From an uncultured Lachnospiraceae bacterium (GTDB lineage Bacteria; Bacillota_A; Clostridia; Lachnospirales; Lachnospiraceae): a DNA stretch of 13,159 nt. Every line of letters begins with the position of its first letter. Position 1 is the stretch's first letter. Shown one piece after another: positions 6,728-13,159 of the stretch. The DNA is taken from positions 1 through 13,159 of the forward strand of contig CADAHD010000029.1 in assembly GCA_902787595.1 (NCBI GenBank). The letters are read 5' to 3'. The notes below the pieces were generated by a model, which saw only the letters and a list, made by a program, of their open reading frames with translations, made no database searches and was not told the origin of the DNA. Position numbers and translations under genes: made by a program.

Positions 6728-8122
6728 ATGAGTGAAAGATCCATGTACAGGACAAAGCAGCGGGAAATGCTGTTGGAATATCTGGAAGGAAAGCAGGGAG
6801 TGCATATCACTGCAGCCAATGTATGCGAGTATTTTCAGGAGCAGGGAGCTCAGATAGGGCAGTCTACGGTATACCGCCAGCTGGAAAAACTGGTAGATGA
6901 AGGCCTGATAAACAAATATATAGTTGACGGGGTGAGTCCGGCCTGTTTTGAGTATGTAAGTCCGGAAAGCCATGAGGATGCATCAGTGTGTTACCACTGC
7001 AAGTGCGAAAAGTGCGGCACGCTGATCCATATGCATTGTGAGGAAATGGAAGAGATACAGTCGCATCTTCTGGCGGAGCATAAGTTTAAGATGGATCCCA
7101 TAAGAACGATATTCTATGGTCTGTGTGAACACTGCGCAAACTATTTCGTTCTGATACTGGCTGCCGTGATCCTGAGCCTTGGCTTGACGGGCTGCGGTGT
7201 CGCGGGCGTGAGCAATGCAGGGGACGAAAAGAGTTTCAGCATCGTAACGACCATTTTTCCCGAATATGACTGGACACTCAATATCCTGGGAGAAAATCCT
7301 GCAGGAGCGGAACTTACCATGCTTTTGGATAACGGAGTCGATCTGCATAGTTTCCAGCCTACGGCAGCAGATATACTTAAGATCTCAACCTGCGATATGT
7401 TCATATATGTTGGCGGTGAGTCGGATTCATGGGTAAAGGATGCCCTTAACGAAGCACACAATAAAGATATGGTAGTGATAGATCTGCTGGATGTATTGGG
7501 AGATGCCGTTAAGGAAGAAGAGGTAGTAGAAGGCATGCAGGCCGAGGAGGAAGAGGAAGGCGAAGAAGAGGAAGAAGAGGGGCCCGAATATGATGAACAT
7601 GTTTGGCTTTCGCTTAAGAATTCCGAGATACTGGTCGATGGCATAGCTCAGGCACTGGAGGGGATAGACCCGGACAATGCAGAGGTATACAGAGCTAATG
7701 CTTCTGCCTATACGGCAAAACTGAAAGACCTTGACAGCCGGTATGCAGAGGTTTTCACGAATGGAAGCGTAAAGACCCTGCTATTTGGAGACCGCTTTCC
7801 TTTCAGATATATGGTAGATGATTACGGAGTTGACTATTATGCCGCGTTTGTGGGCTGCTCGGCAGAGACCGAGGCAAGCTTTGAAACTATAGCTTTTCTG
7901 GCTCAGAAGCTTGATGAGCTTTCACTGCACAGTGTAATGACGATAGAGGGATCGGATCACCGTCTGGCCCAGACGATAATCAACAGCACTGCTTCAAAGG
8001 ACCGGCAGATATTGGCGCTTGACTCCATGCAGTCTGTTACTTCAAAGGATGTAGCGGACGGAGCAAGTTATATAAGCATCATGGAAAAGAATCTGGAGGT
8101 TCTGAAAGAGGCAGTAAAATAG
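6728..8122 (+). CDS. Fusion of a Fur-family metalloregulator and a ZnuA-like zinc-binding lipoprotein
   Basis: One uninterrupted 464-residue frame encodes two proteins that are normally separate. Residues 1-136 are a complete Fur/Zur-type regulator: winged helix with STVYRQLEKLVDEGL (46-60), then a dimerisation domain with structural-zinc cysteines C93-x2-C96 and C133-x2-C136. Directly after the last CxxC comes a lipoprotein signal sequence, a hydrophobic stretch at about 139-155 with lipobox LTGC and acceptor Cys156. Then comes a full-length cluster A-I metal-binding protein (157-464). Its probable ligands are His207 (DLHSFQPT) and His291 (YDEHVWLS); Asp355 (FGDRFPFRY) stands where many ZnuA proteins have His. 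An acidic loop (residues 273-284 almost all Glu) replaces the usual His-rich loop. Topology puts Fur inside and the zinc domain outside. An internal ATG at 7091 could start a separate lipoprotein but has no good ribosome binding site. Fusion biology versus an artefact is unresolved. Confidence 0.88.
   Translation: MSERSMYRTKQREMLLEYLEGKQGVHITAANVCEYFQEQGAQIGQSTVYRQLEKLVDEGLINKYIVDGVSPACFEYVSPESHEDASVCYHCKCEKCGTLIHMHCEEMEEIQSHLLAEHKFKMDPIRTIFYGLCEHCANYFVLILAAVILSLGLTGCGVAGVSNAGDEKSFSIVTTIFPEYDWTLNILGENPAGAELTMLLDNGVDLHSFQPTAADILKISTCDMFIYVGGESDSWVKDALNEAHNKDMVVIDLLDVLGDAVKEEEVVEGMQAEEEEEGEEEEEEGPEYDEHVWLSLKNSEILVDGIAQALEGIDPDNAEVYRANASAYTAKLKDLDSRYAEVFTNGSVKTLLFGDRFPFRYMVDDYGVDYYAAFVGCSAETEASFETIAFLAQKLDELSLHSVMTIEGSDHRLAQTIINSTASKDRQILALDSMQSVTSKDVADGASYISIMEKNLEVLKEAVK
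7544..7579 (+). repeat. Purine-rich glutamate codon run in the metal-binding loop
   Basis: Twelve codons, eleven of them GAG/GAA, encode five Glu, one Gly and six Glu (residues 273-284 of the fusion protein). The run is low-complexity and could vary in length by slippage. Confidence 0.75.
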
Positions 8123-8148
8123 AGCTTATGACGAAATAATAAAAATAC

Positions 8149-8177
8149 TTGTAATTTGCCGGATGAGTATCTATAAT
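8149..8177 (+). promoter_or_regulatory. Promoter of the OFA-family transporter gene
   Basis: TTGTAA (8149-8154) and a perfect TATAAT (8172-8177) are 17 bases apart. Transcription should start near 8184, leaving a leader of about 43 bases. The gene therefore need not depend on readthrough from the fur-znuA fusion. Confidence 0.78.
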
Positions 8178-8226
8178 ATATGAAGTTTTGTTAACCAATA
8201 TAATACGAAAGGAATGGTTTAAGGTA

Positions 8227-9636
8227 ATGAGCGAAAGCGCAAAGAAGTCCGGTGGCTGGCGTGAGAACAAATGGGTGCGCGCTGCTATTCCGGCATTGTT
8301 GCTGCACTGCAGCATTGGTACTGTGTATTGCTGGTCGTTGTTTTCTCAGGAGATAGCTGATTATATCGGCTTTTCAAAAGGAGCAACAGAATGGGCATTC
8401 TCATTTGCGATCTTCTTCCTGGGAATGAGCGCAGCTTTCCTTGGAAACATAGTTGAAAAGGATATACACAAATCTTCACTTATCGCAACTATCTGCTTTG
8501 CGGCAGGTATGGCGCTTACCGGATTCTTCATATATTATGGCGGACAGAATAAAGGGAATGTTCTGGCGCTCGTAGGTATATATGTAAGCTATGGTTTTAT
8601 AATGGGTATAGGTCTTGGTACCGGATATCTTTCACCTGTAAAGACTCTGATGCTCTGGTTCCAGGATCGTAAAGGTCTGGCTACCGGACTTGCGGTTGCA
8701 GGTTTCGGCGCGGCAAAGGCTATCGCATCACCCATCATGACATCGATGTTAAACGGTCTGGGTGAGGGCGGCATCTATAAGATGTTCCTTATTCTTGCTG
8801 CAGTTTACTTTGTAATGATGTTTGTCGGACATCTTCTCCTTGCTAAGCCTGCAGGCTGGCATGAGCCTCAGGGCAAGGGAGAAAAGCCCAGCATCATGGC
8901 TACCATCAAGACCAAGCCTATCACCAACTACATTGGTATATGGCTTATGTTCTACATCAATATCACCTGTGGTCTGGCTCTTATAAGCCAGGAGAAGATG
9001 ATCTTCAAGTGCCTGGGCTTTGCAGGCATAGCAGGTATCCTTTCTACAATATCCGCAGTATTTAATGCAGGCGGACGTCTTGGTTTCTCATCCTGGGCAG
9101 ATACCATGAAGGACAGAAACACCATTTACAAGCTGATCTTCATACTTTCCATAGCATTTACCGCTATCGTAATGCTGACCAACGGCATCAAGACCGGCGC
9201 AGGAAATATCGTGCTGGCTATCCTGGTACTGGCTCTGGTTTATATCGTAAACGCAGGCTACGGCGGTGGTTTCTCCAATGTGCCCACCCTGCTTTCCGAT
9301 CACTACGGAATGGGAAGCATCTCTGCTATACACGGTATCACGCTTTCTGCATGGGCATTTGCAGGTCTTACCGGAAACCAGGTTGCGTCTATGATAGTTA
9401 AGAATACAGGCGTAGAACAGTATATCTACAATAAGGTCCTCTACACAAAGACAGAGGCGGTTGCAGCAGGTCTGGATGTTGACGCATTGCTTGCAAGCCA
9501 TGAGATGAATGCCGTTAACCCTACCGGTTACCAGAACGTGCTGATCTTTACGATCATCCTTTATATCATCGCGCTGCTGGCATGCTTACTGCTGGTTAAG
9601 CCGACAGATAAGGCTAAGGAAGCAAAGAAAGCCTGA
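8227..9636 (+). CDS. OFA-family major facilitator (oxalate/formate antiporter-like)
   Basis: This 469-residue, roughly 12-segment transporter belongs to the OFA branch of the major facilitator superfamily, which carries small carboxylates and includes OxlT. Family marks are the opening AAIPALLLHCSIGTVYCWSLF (about 19-39, a slightly longer version of the usual short N-terminus), the GLGTGYLSPVKTLMLWFQD stretch of segment 5 and the following RKGLATGLAVAGFGAAK, where OxlT-like proteins have the xxRGLATGIA motif. The ATG at 8227 is preferred because longer starts would lie within the leader; the ribosome binding site (AAGGAATGG at about 8208, AAGG at 8220) is not ideally spaced. The gene is flanked by its own promoter and a strong terminator, so it is monocistronic. 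Codon choice visibly favours ATC, GGT, CGT and AAG over the ATA and GGA common in neighbouring genes, suggesting high expression. Substrate unknown. Confidence 0.85.
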   Translation: MSESAKKSGGWRENKWVRAAIPALLLHCSIGTVYCWSLFSQEIADYIGFSKGATEWAFSFAIFFLGMSAAFLGNIVEKDIHKSSLIATICFAAGMALTGFFIYYGGQNKGNVLALVGIYVSYGFIMGIGLGTGYLSPVKTLMLWFQDRKGLATGLAVAGFGAAKAIASPIMTSMLNGLGEGGIYKMFLILAAVYFVMMFVGHLLLAKPAGWHEPQGKGEKPSIMATIKTKPITNYIGIWLMFYINITCGLALISQEKMIFKCLGFAGIAGILSTISAVFNAGGRLGFSSWADTMKDRNTIYKLIFILSIAFTAIVMLTNGIKTGAGNIVLAILVLALVYIVNAGYGGGFSNVPTLLSDHYGMGSISAIHGITLSAWAFAGLTGNQVASMIVKNTGVEQYIYNKVLYTKTEAVAAGLDVDALLASHEMNAVNPTGYQNVLIFTIILYIIALLACLLLVKPTDKAKEAKKA

Positions 9637-9657
9637 ATGGAATAAGAAAGTATTATT

Positions 9658-9686
9658 AAAGGCGCTCCTGAATGGGGCGCCTTTTT
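9658..9686 (+). terminator. Rho-independent terminator between convergent genes
   Basis: AAAGGCGC (9658-9665) pairs with GCGCCTTT (9677-9684). The stem extends inward by a T-G wobble and CC/GG to about 11 pairs around a TGAAT loop, followed by T's to 9686. It lies 22 bases after the transporter stop. On the minus strand the complementary A-run becomes a T-rich tail, so it may also terminate galK. Confidence 0.9.
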
Positions 9687-9733
9687 GTTGATGATTTTAA
9701 TGAAAACTAAATGGCCGTAAGCCTTTATAAGTA

Positions 9734-11014
9734 TCAGATAAGTCTGATGCCTCCGCAGGGGCGTATGCAGAGTATCTCACAGGAGCCTTCACCAAAGACA
9801 TGGTCGAGGGCTTTTTTATATTCGCCGCAAAGATCTTCGGGAACCCAGGCCTGAATGGTGCCGGCGAAACCGCCACCGTGTACGCGGCAGGCGCCGCGGC
9901 CGTTAAGGACTGCTTCGCTTACAGCCAGGGCTACGGATACATTCTGATGCAATACATCTGCATTTGTATATACATTCTGCAGGTATTTAAAGGAAGAGTC
10001 GCCTGAGGCCTGCACGCCCTTTAAAAAGCTTTCGATATCAGAGGCTTTCAGTGCAGCCACATCTTCGGCGACACGGCGGTTTTCATTATAAAAATGTAAG
10101 CCGCGCAGAACGGCGCGGTCACCGCAGGTTTTTCGCAGTTCTGGAATGGCATTGTAAAAGTCCTTTTCGGGAACTTCGCGCAGCACTTCTTTTCCGAAGA
10201 AAGCAGCAGCTGATCTCATTTCGGCCGGCACCGCCGCATAATCAGCGGTCAGATCCGCATGGCTTCCCTTGGTATCAGTGATGCACAGACGATAAGAGCT
10301 TTTTGCAAAATCATATTTGATCTGTTCGGTATGTGGAACGAGAGGGTCTTTAAAGTCAATATGCACAAGGCTTCCGACGGAGCAGGCCATCTGATCCATA
10401 AGGCCGCAGGGCTTGCCGAAGAATACGTTTTCTGCATACTGGCCCATAATGGCTATCTCGGTAGCGGATATGGAGCCGTCATTATACAGATACGATTCAG
10501 TAACTCCTATCAGTGTTTCGAAGGCGGCGGAGGAAGAGAGGCCTGCGCCGATAAGTACCTCGCTGGTCACATAAGCATCAAAACCGCCCGGGATAAAACC
10601 GTGGTCGTTTACGGCGTAAAGCATTCCGCGTATGATGCCGGCAGTAGTGCCCTTTTCATCGTCATTTACTGCCAGATCTGTGATATCCACGCATATCAGT
10701 TCAGAACCGTCGGATATGAGACGGACCTTTTTATCATTGTTTTTGCGGGCAACGGCTATGGCATCCCTGTTAATGGATGCAGCCAGCACTTCTCCGTGCT
10801 GGTGGTCCGTGTGATTGCCTGCGATCTCGCTGCGTCCCGGAGCGGAAAATACGCTGACATCGCCCTCGGGGCCGAAAGCAGAGACGAAGCATTCCACTGC
10901 ATCCAGGCAGCGCTGTTTTTGCTTTTCGTAAATGGCGGGATCTGCATAGATTTCGTTAAAGCGTTCCTTTAGGCTGTCAGATTTAAGTATGTCGGTCAGA
11001 TCGGATATATTCAT
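9734..11014 (-). CDS. galK: Galactokinase (GHMP kinase), atypical sugar motif
   Basis: This 426-residue cytoplasmic kinase should phosphorylate galactose at C1 with ATP, the first step of the Leloir pathway. GHMP-kinase marks are intact: the N-terminal sugar motif APGRSEIAGNHTDHQHG (58-74) with the Arg61 expected at the active site, the phosphate loop IGAGLSSSAA (155-164), CGLMDQMA (203-210) with the probable catalytic Asp207, and the C-terminal GACRVHGGGFAGTIQAW. Classical galactokinases read GRVNLIGEHTDY; here the Glu is Asn and the Tyr is His, while the sugar-contacting His and Asp are kept. It is about 35 residues longer than the usual 390, mostly at the N-terminus. An AGGAGA lies 6 bases before the ATG. 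Divergence from an alpha-galactoside transporter and alpha-galactosidase supports galactose as substrate. A related hexose kinase activity cannot be excluded. Confidence 0.88.
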   Translation of the reverse strand: MNISDLTDILKSDSLKERFNEIYADPAIYEKQKQRCLDAVECFVSAFGPEGDVSVFSAPGRSEIAGNHTDHQHGEVLAASINRDAIAVARKNNDKKVRLISDGSELICVDITDLAVNDDEKGTTAGIIRGMLYAVNDHGFIPGGFDAYVTSEVLIGAGLSSSAAFETLIGVTESYLYNDGSISATEIAIMGQYAENVFFGKPCGLMDQMACSVGSLVHIDFKDPLVPHTEQIKYDFAKSSYRLCITDTKGSHADLTADYAAVPAEMRSAAAFFGKEVLREVPEKDFYNAIPELRKTCGDRAVLRGLHFYNENRRVAEDVAALKASDIESFLKGVQASGDSSFKYLQNVYTNADVLHQNVSVALAVSEAVLNGRGACRVHGGGFAGTIQAWVPEDLCGEYKKALDHVFGEGSCEILCIRPCGGIRLI

Positions 11015-11039
11015 GCCTTTTCTCCTGATTTGTTTGTAT

Positions 11040-11059
11040 TGATCGGCTGCTCGCGATCA
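11040..11059 (-). promoter_or_regulatory. Palindromic operator candidate at the galK transcription start
   Basis: TGATCG (11040-11045) and CGATCA (11054-11059) form a perfect 6-bp inverted repeat with an 8-base spacer. It overlaps the predicted start of the galK transcript (about 11059), a typical position for a repressor site. No regulator gene is present in the window to pair with it. Confidence 0.45.
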
Positions 11060-11065
11060 TTTCTG

Positions 11066-11095
11066 ATTATACTCCCTACACTGCCGCTGAGTCCA
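11066..11095 (-). promoter_or_regulatory. Predicted galK promoter
   Basis: On the minus strand a perfect TATAAT (11066-11071 on the plus coordinates) is preceded by TGGACT (11090-11095) at an 18-base spacing. The -35 is a weak match, so the promoter may need help or be modest in strength. Confidence 0.5.
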
Positions 11096-11103
11096 TACAT
11101 TCC

Positions 11104-11132
11104 TTGTAAAAGGCCTTAAATTAAGGTATAAT
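11104..11132 (+). promoter_or_regulatory. Promoter of the symporter/alpha-galactosidase operon with a palindrome in its spacer
   Basis: TTGTAA (11104-11109) and TATAAT (11127-11132) are 17 bases apart. The spacer holds the perfect 13-bp palindrome CCTTAAATTAAGG (11114-11126), directly abutting the -10. A protein bound there would occlude polymerase or, for a MerR-type factor, distort the spacer. Transcription should start near 11139. Confidence 0.8.
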
Positions 11133-11145
11133 GAATTAGTCTCTA

Positions 11146-11156
11146 TGCTTGAAGCA
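11146..11156 (+). promoter_or_regulatory. Perfect palindrome just downstream of the operon start
   Basis: TGCTTGAAGCA (11146-11156) is a perfect 5-1-5 palindrome lying about 7-17 bases after the predicted transcription start. It is a possible second operator. It does not match a catabolite-responsive element. Confidence 0.35.
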
Positions 11157-11212
11157 AAGCCGGGACTGCTTGGGGATTACGGATATAATACAATACAACA
11201 GGGAGGTGTTTC

Positions 11213-12703
11213 ATGAAGCTTTCATTCAGGGAAAAGGCTGCTTACGGGCTGGGCGCGGTCGGAAAAGATATGGTCTATATGCTTTCCGCCAGCTACATTC
11301 TTTACTACTATCAGGATCTGCTGGGAATAAAGGGAACGGTGATGGGAGCCATTATGATGGCTGCCCGTGTTTTTGATGCCTTTAACGATCCGATAATGGG
11401 CGTTGTAGTCGCAAAGACAAAGACGAAATGGGGTAAATTCCGTCCCTGGCTGATGATAGGGACGATCACAAATGCAATAGTATTGTGGCTGGTATTTTCT
11501 GCGCCGCCGGCATTAAACGGCGCTGGACTGGCTGCTTATGCCGCAGTATTTTATATACTCTGGGGCGTGACCTATACCATGATGGATATACCGTACTGGT
11601 CGATGATACCTGCATTTACCGAAGGCGGAAAGGAAAGAGAAGGGCTTACTGCAATGGCGCGTTCCTGCGCAGGCGTGGGATCGGCGCTTATAACGGTGAT
11701 CACCATGCTGGTGGTACCGGCATTGGGCGGACTGATACACCCTAAGGAGTACGCGCAGGCGCAAAGGATAGCCGGACAGATCAAGACAGCCACGGATGAG
11801 ACAGTTATCGCCGAACTCAATGCACTGCTTGCAGAGCTTAATAAACCTGTAGAACGGAGCGGATTCTCCTTATTCGCACTTGGCATAGCCATAGTATTTG
11901 TGGTCTTTATAACGATAACCTGCCTGACCATTAAGGAAAAGAGCAGTGTTGACATGGAAAGCCCGTCCATCGGTGCGATGTTTAAAGCGCTGGTCACTAA
12001 TGATCAGGCAATGACCGTTGTTATCACCATTGTTCTGGTAAATGCTTCACTTTATATCACATCAAACCTTCTCATCTATTTCTTTAAATACGATATAGGC
12101 GGGGCGGACTGGAACGGCACCTATGTATTGTTCAATACTTTTGGCGGCGGCATGCAGATCCTTTCCATGATGGTGATCTATCCGCTGGTAAGGAAGTTCA
12201 TGAGCGTAACAAAAGTATGCTATCTCAGCTTTTTCTTTGCGATAGGCGGATATGCGGTACTGCTGATAATGATGATGGCGGGAGTAAAGAGCCTTGGGCT
12301 TCTTCTGATCCCCGGTTTTTTTGTATTCGTAGCCTTCGGTCTGCTTACGGTGCTTACCACGGTTTTCCTTGCAAATACCGTTGATTACGGCGAGCTTAAG
12401 AATAACAGGCGCGATGAATCCGTGATATTCTCCATGCAGACTTTTGTGGTTAAGCTGGCCAGCGGCGTAGCGGTGTTTATTACAGGTATCGCGCTGGATC
12501 TTTTCCATATCAGCCAGAATTCCGATGGAGTAGCAAGCGCAAGCGAACTTTCATCTGCCAATCTTCCCGGACTGCGACTTACCATGACGGTACTGCCCAT
12601 AGCAGGCATGCTGATCGCATTGTTCATCTTTTATAAGAAGTTCATCCTGACCGAAGAGAAGATGGAAGAGATCAACAATGAGCTTAAGGGGCGCAGGGCA
12701 TGA
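11213..12703 (+). CDS. MelB-like GPH-family sugar:cation symporter
   Basis: This 496-residue membrane protein belongs to the glycoside-pentoside-hexuronide:cation symporters and most resembles MelB, which imports melibiose and related galactosides with H+ or Na+. About 12 membrane segments are visible. Residues matching the MelB sugar and cation sites fall at nearly identical positions: Asp19 in AVGKDM, Asp55 and Asp59 in FDAFNDPIMG, and Asp125 with Trp129 in YTMMDIPYWS. The cytoplasmic loop after segment 2, KTKTKWGKFRPWL (69-80), is also typical. The ATG has a GGGAGG about 6 bases upstream. The stop overlaps the alpha-galactosidase start by ATGA. With that neighbour and divergent galK, melibiose, raffinose-type sugars or galactosides released from them are the likely cargo. 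The family also carries xylosides and glucuronides, so specificity is inferred from the context plus the conserved Asp residues. Confidence 0.9.
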   Translation: MKLSFREKAAYGLGAVGKDMVYMLSASYILYYYQDLLGIKGTVMGAIMMAARVFDAFNDPIMGVVVAKTKTKWGKFRPWLMIGTITNAIVLWLVFSAPPALNGAGLAAYAAVFYILWGVTYTMMDIPYWSMIPAFTEGGKEREGLTAMARSCAGVGSALITVITMLVVPALGGLIHPKEYAQAQRIAGQIKTATDETVIAELNALLAELNKPVERSGFSLFALGIAIVFVVFITITCLTIKEKSSVDMESPSIGAMFKALVTNDQAMTVVITIVLVNASLYITSNLLIYFFKYDIGGADWNGTYVLFNTFGGGMQILSMMVIYPLVRKFMSVTKVCYLSFFFAIGGYAVLLIMMMAGVKSLGLLLIPGFFVFVAFGLLTVLTTVFLANTVDYGELKNNRRDESVIFSMQTFVVKLASGVAVFITGIALDLFHISQNSDGVASASELSSANLPGLRLTMTVLPIAGMLIALFIFYKKFILTEEKMEEINNELKGRRA

Positions 12704-13159
12704 TAGAGATAAAGGAAAAAGAGGAAGGCAGGATACTCTTTGTTTTAAGTACAAAGAATACAACTTATGCGTTTAAACTGCTTGAGAACGGACAGGCGGA
12801 ACATCTTTATTACGGGCCGTGGATAGAAGTCTTATCTTCGGACGCCCTTACGGAACATCATGCGTTTCCGCCGGGAAACAGCAGCATATACAGTAAAGAC
12901 CACGGCAGCTTTTCGCCGGAGGATATGCGTTATGAGTATTCGGCGCCCGGCAAGGGTGACATCCGTGAACCTATGATCGAAGCTGTATACGCCGACGGCA
13001 GCCGCAGCCTGGATCCCGTATATGATTCATACGAAGTGGTAAAAGGCAAACCGGCGCTTGGCGGCATCCCCTCGTCTTATGGTAAGGATGAAGAAGTTGA
13101 GAGTCTTATCATAAAGCTTAAAGATAATAACGGATCTTTGGTATACAGGCTGATATACA
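12700..13159 (+). CDS. GH36 alpha-galactosidase, N-terminal part (runs off the window)
   Basis: The frame opens at an ATG overlapping the symporter stop (ATGA) and stays open for 153 codons to the window edge. It has no N-terminal signal peptide, so the enzyme should act in the cytoplasm on imported sugar. The visible part is the beta-sandwich N-terminal domain of GH36 alpha-galactosidases, which hydrolyse terminal alpha-1,6-galactose from melibiose, raffinose or stachyose. Family-like segments are the opening beta strands with AEHLYYGPWIE (about 32-42), EYSAPGKGDIREPMI (about 79-93), YADGSRSLDPVYDSYE (about 96-111) and GIPSSYG (about 121-127). The catalytic TIM barrel with its Asp pair lies beyond the window, so activity cannot be judged. 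Confidence in the family comes from these segments plus the operon partner. Confidence 0.85.
   Translation, partial: MIEIKEKEEGRILFVLSTKNTTYAFKLLENGQAEHLYYGPWIEVLSSDALTEHHAFPPGNSSIYSKDHGSFSPEDMRYEYSAPGKGDIREPMIEAVYADGSRSLDPVYDSYEVVKGKPALGGIPSSYGKDEEVESLIIKLKDNNGSLVYRLIY

Noticed and set aside
7141..7644. A Ser-rich minus-strand open frame opposite the fusion gene
   Set aside because: The serines come from reading the Glu-rich and purine-rich strand backwards; there is no start signal and no recognisable domain.
8145..8170. ATACT/AGTAT inverted repeat around the OFA promoter spacer
   Set aside because: The arms are only 5 bases and 16 bases apart; expected by chance in AT-rich promoter DNA.
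9733..9748. ATCAGA-TAAG-TCTGAT inverted repeat over the galK stop codon
   Set aside because: It lies within the coding end of galK with no T-run in either direction; it is probably chance, and the strong hairpin at 9658-9686 serves as terminator.
10259..10972. A 237-codon open frame on the plus strand opposite galK
   Set aside because: It is antisense to a gene with intact GHMP motifs, has no ribosome binding site, and its composition is explained as a shadow of the galK codons.

Overview
The window reads as a piece of a Gram-positive Firmicutes chromosome, most likely a Lachnospiraceae-type Clostridium (inference). The support is strong AGGAGG-type ribosome binding sites, TTGTAA/TTGACA-N17-TATAAT promoters, a Bce-type peptide-antibiotic module, a clostridial-looking zinc-lipoprotein subfamily and a GPH symporter/GH36 alpha-galactosidase sugar locus. 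No rRNA, tRNA, CRISPR array or insertion sequence was seen. Genes are packed tightly, and four pairs overlap by ATGA (pnuC/nadR, bceA/bceB, regulator/kinase, symporter/alpha-galactosidase). No gene-free stretch exceeds 300 bases; the longest is about 255 bases, before the ABC transporter.

Layout, left to right. (1) The C-terminal tail of an unidentified gene. (2) A pnuC-nadR pair: nicotinamide riboside import, then phosphorylation and adenylylation to NAD. (3) A complete Bce-type module in the order ATPase, FtsX-like permease, response regulator, intramembrane-sensing kinase. It is preceded by a palindromic TGACA-N4-TGTCA site that fits the operator known for this regulator family. (4) A single reading frame joining a full-length Fur-family metalloregulator to a full-length ZnuA-like zinc-binding lipoprotein. 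It has a consensus promoter and an 8-1-8 Fur box just upstream. (5) An OFA-family major facilitator with its own promoter and a strong, probably bidirectional terminator. (6) A divergent galactoside locus: galK on the minus strand, and a MelB-like symporter plus the start of a GH36 alpha-galactosidase on the plus strand. Palindromes lie in both promoter regions.

How the genes work together. The Bce proteins probably detect and remove or inactivate cell-wall-targeting peptides. The kinase reads transporter activity and the regulator activates the upstream operator. In the sugar locus the symporter brings in melibiose or a related alpha-galactoside, the alpha-galactosidase splits it, and galK phosphorylates the galactose.

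The most unusual object is the Fur-ZnuA fusion. Its predicted topology places a DNA-binding metalloregulator in the cytoplasm, joined through one lipoprotein-type signal/membrane segment to an extracellular zinc-binding domain. If it is not an assembly or mutational accident, it could be a membrane-tethered metal-sensing transcription factor, or a regulator released by signal-peptide cleavage. Its metal-binding loop is poly-glutamate instead of His-rich, and no znuB/znuC genes are adjacent.
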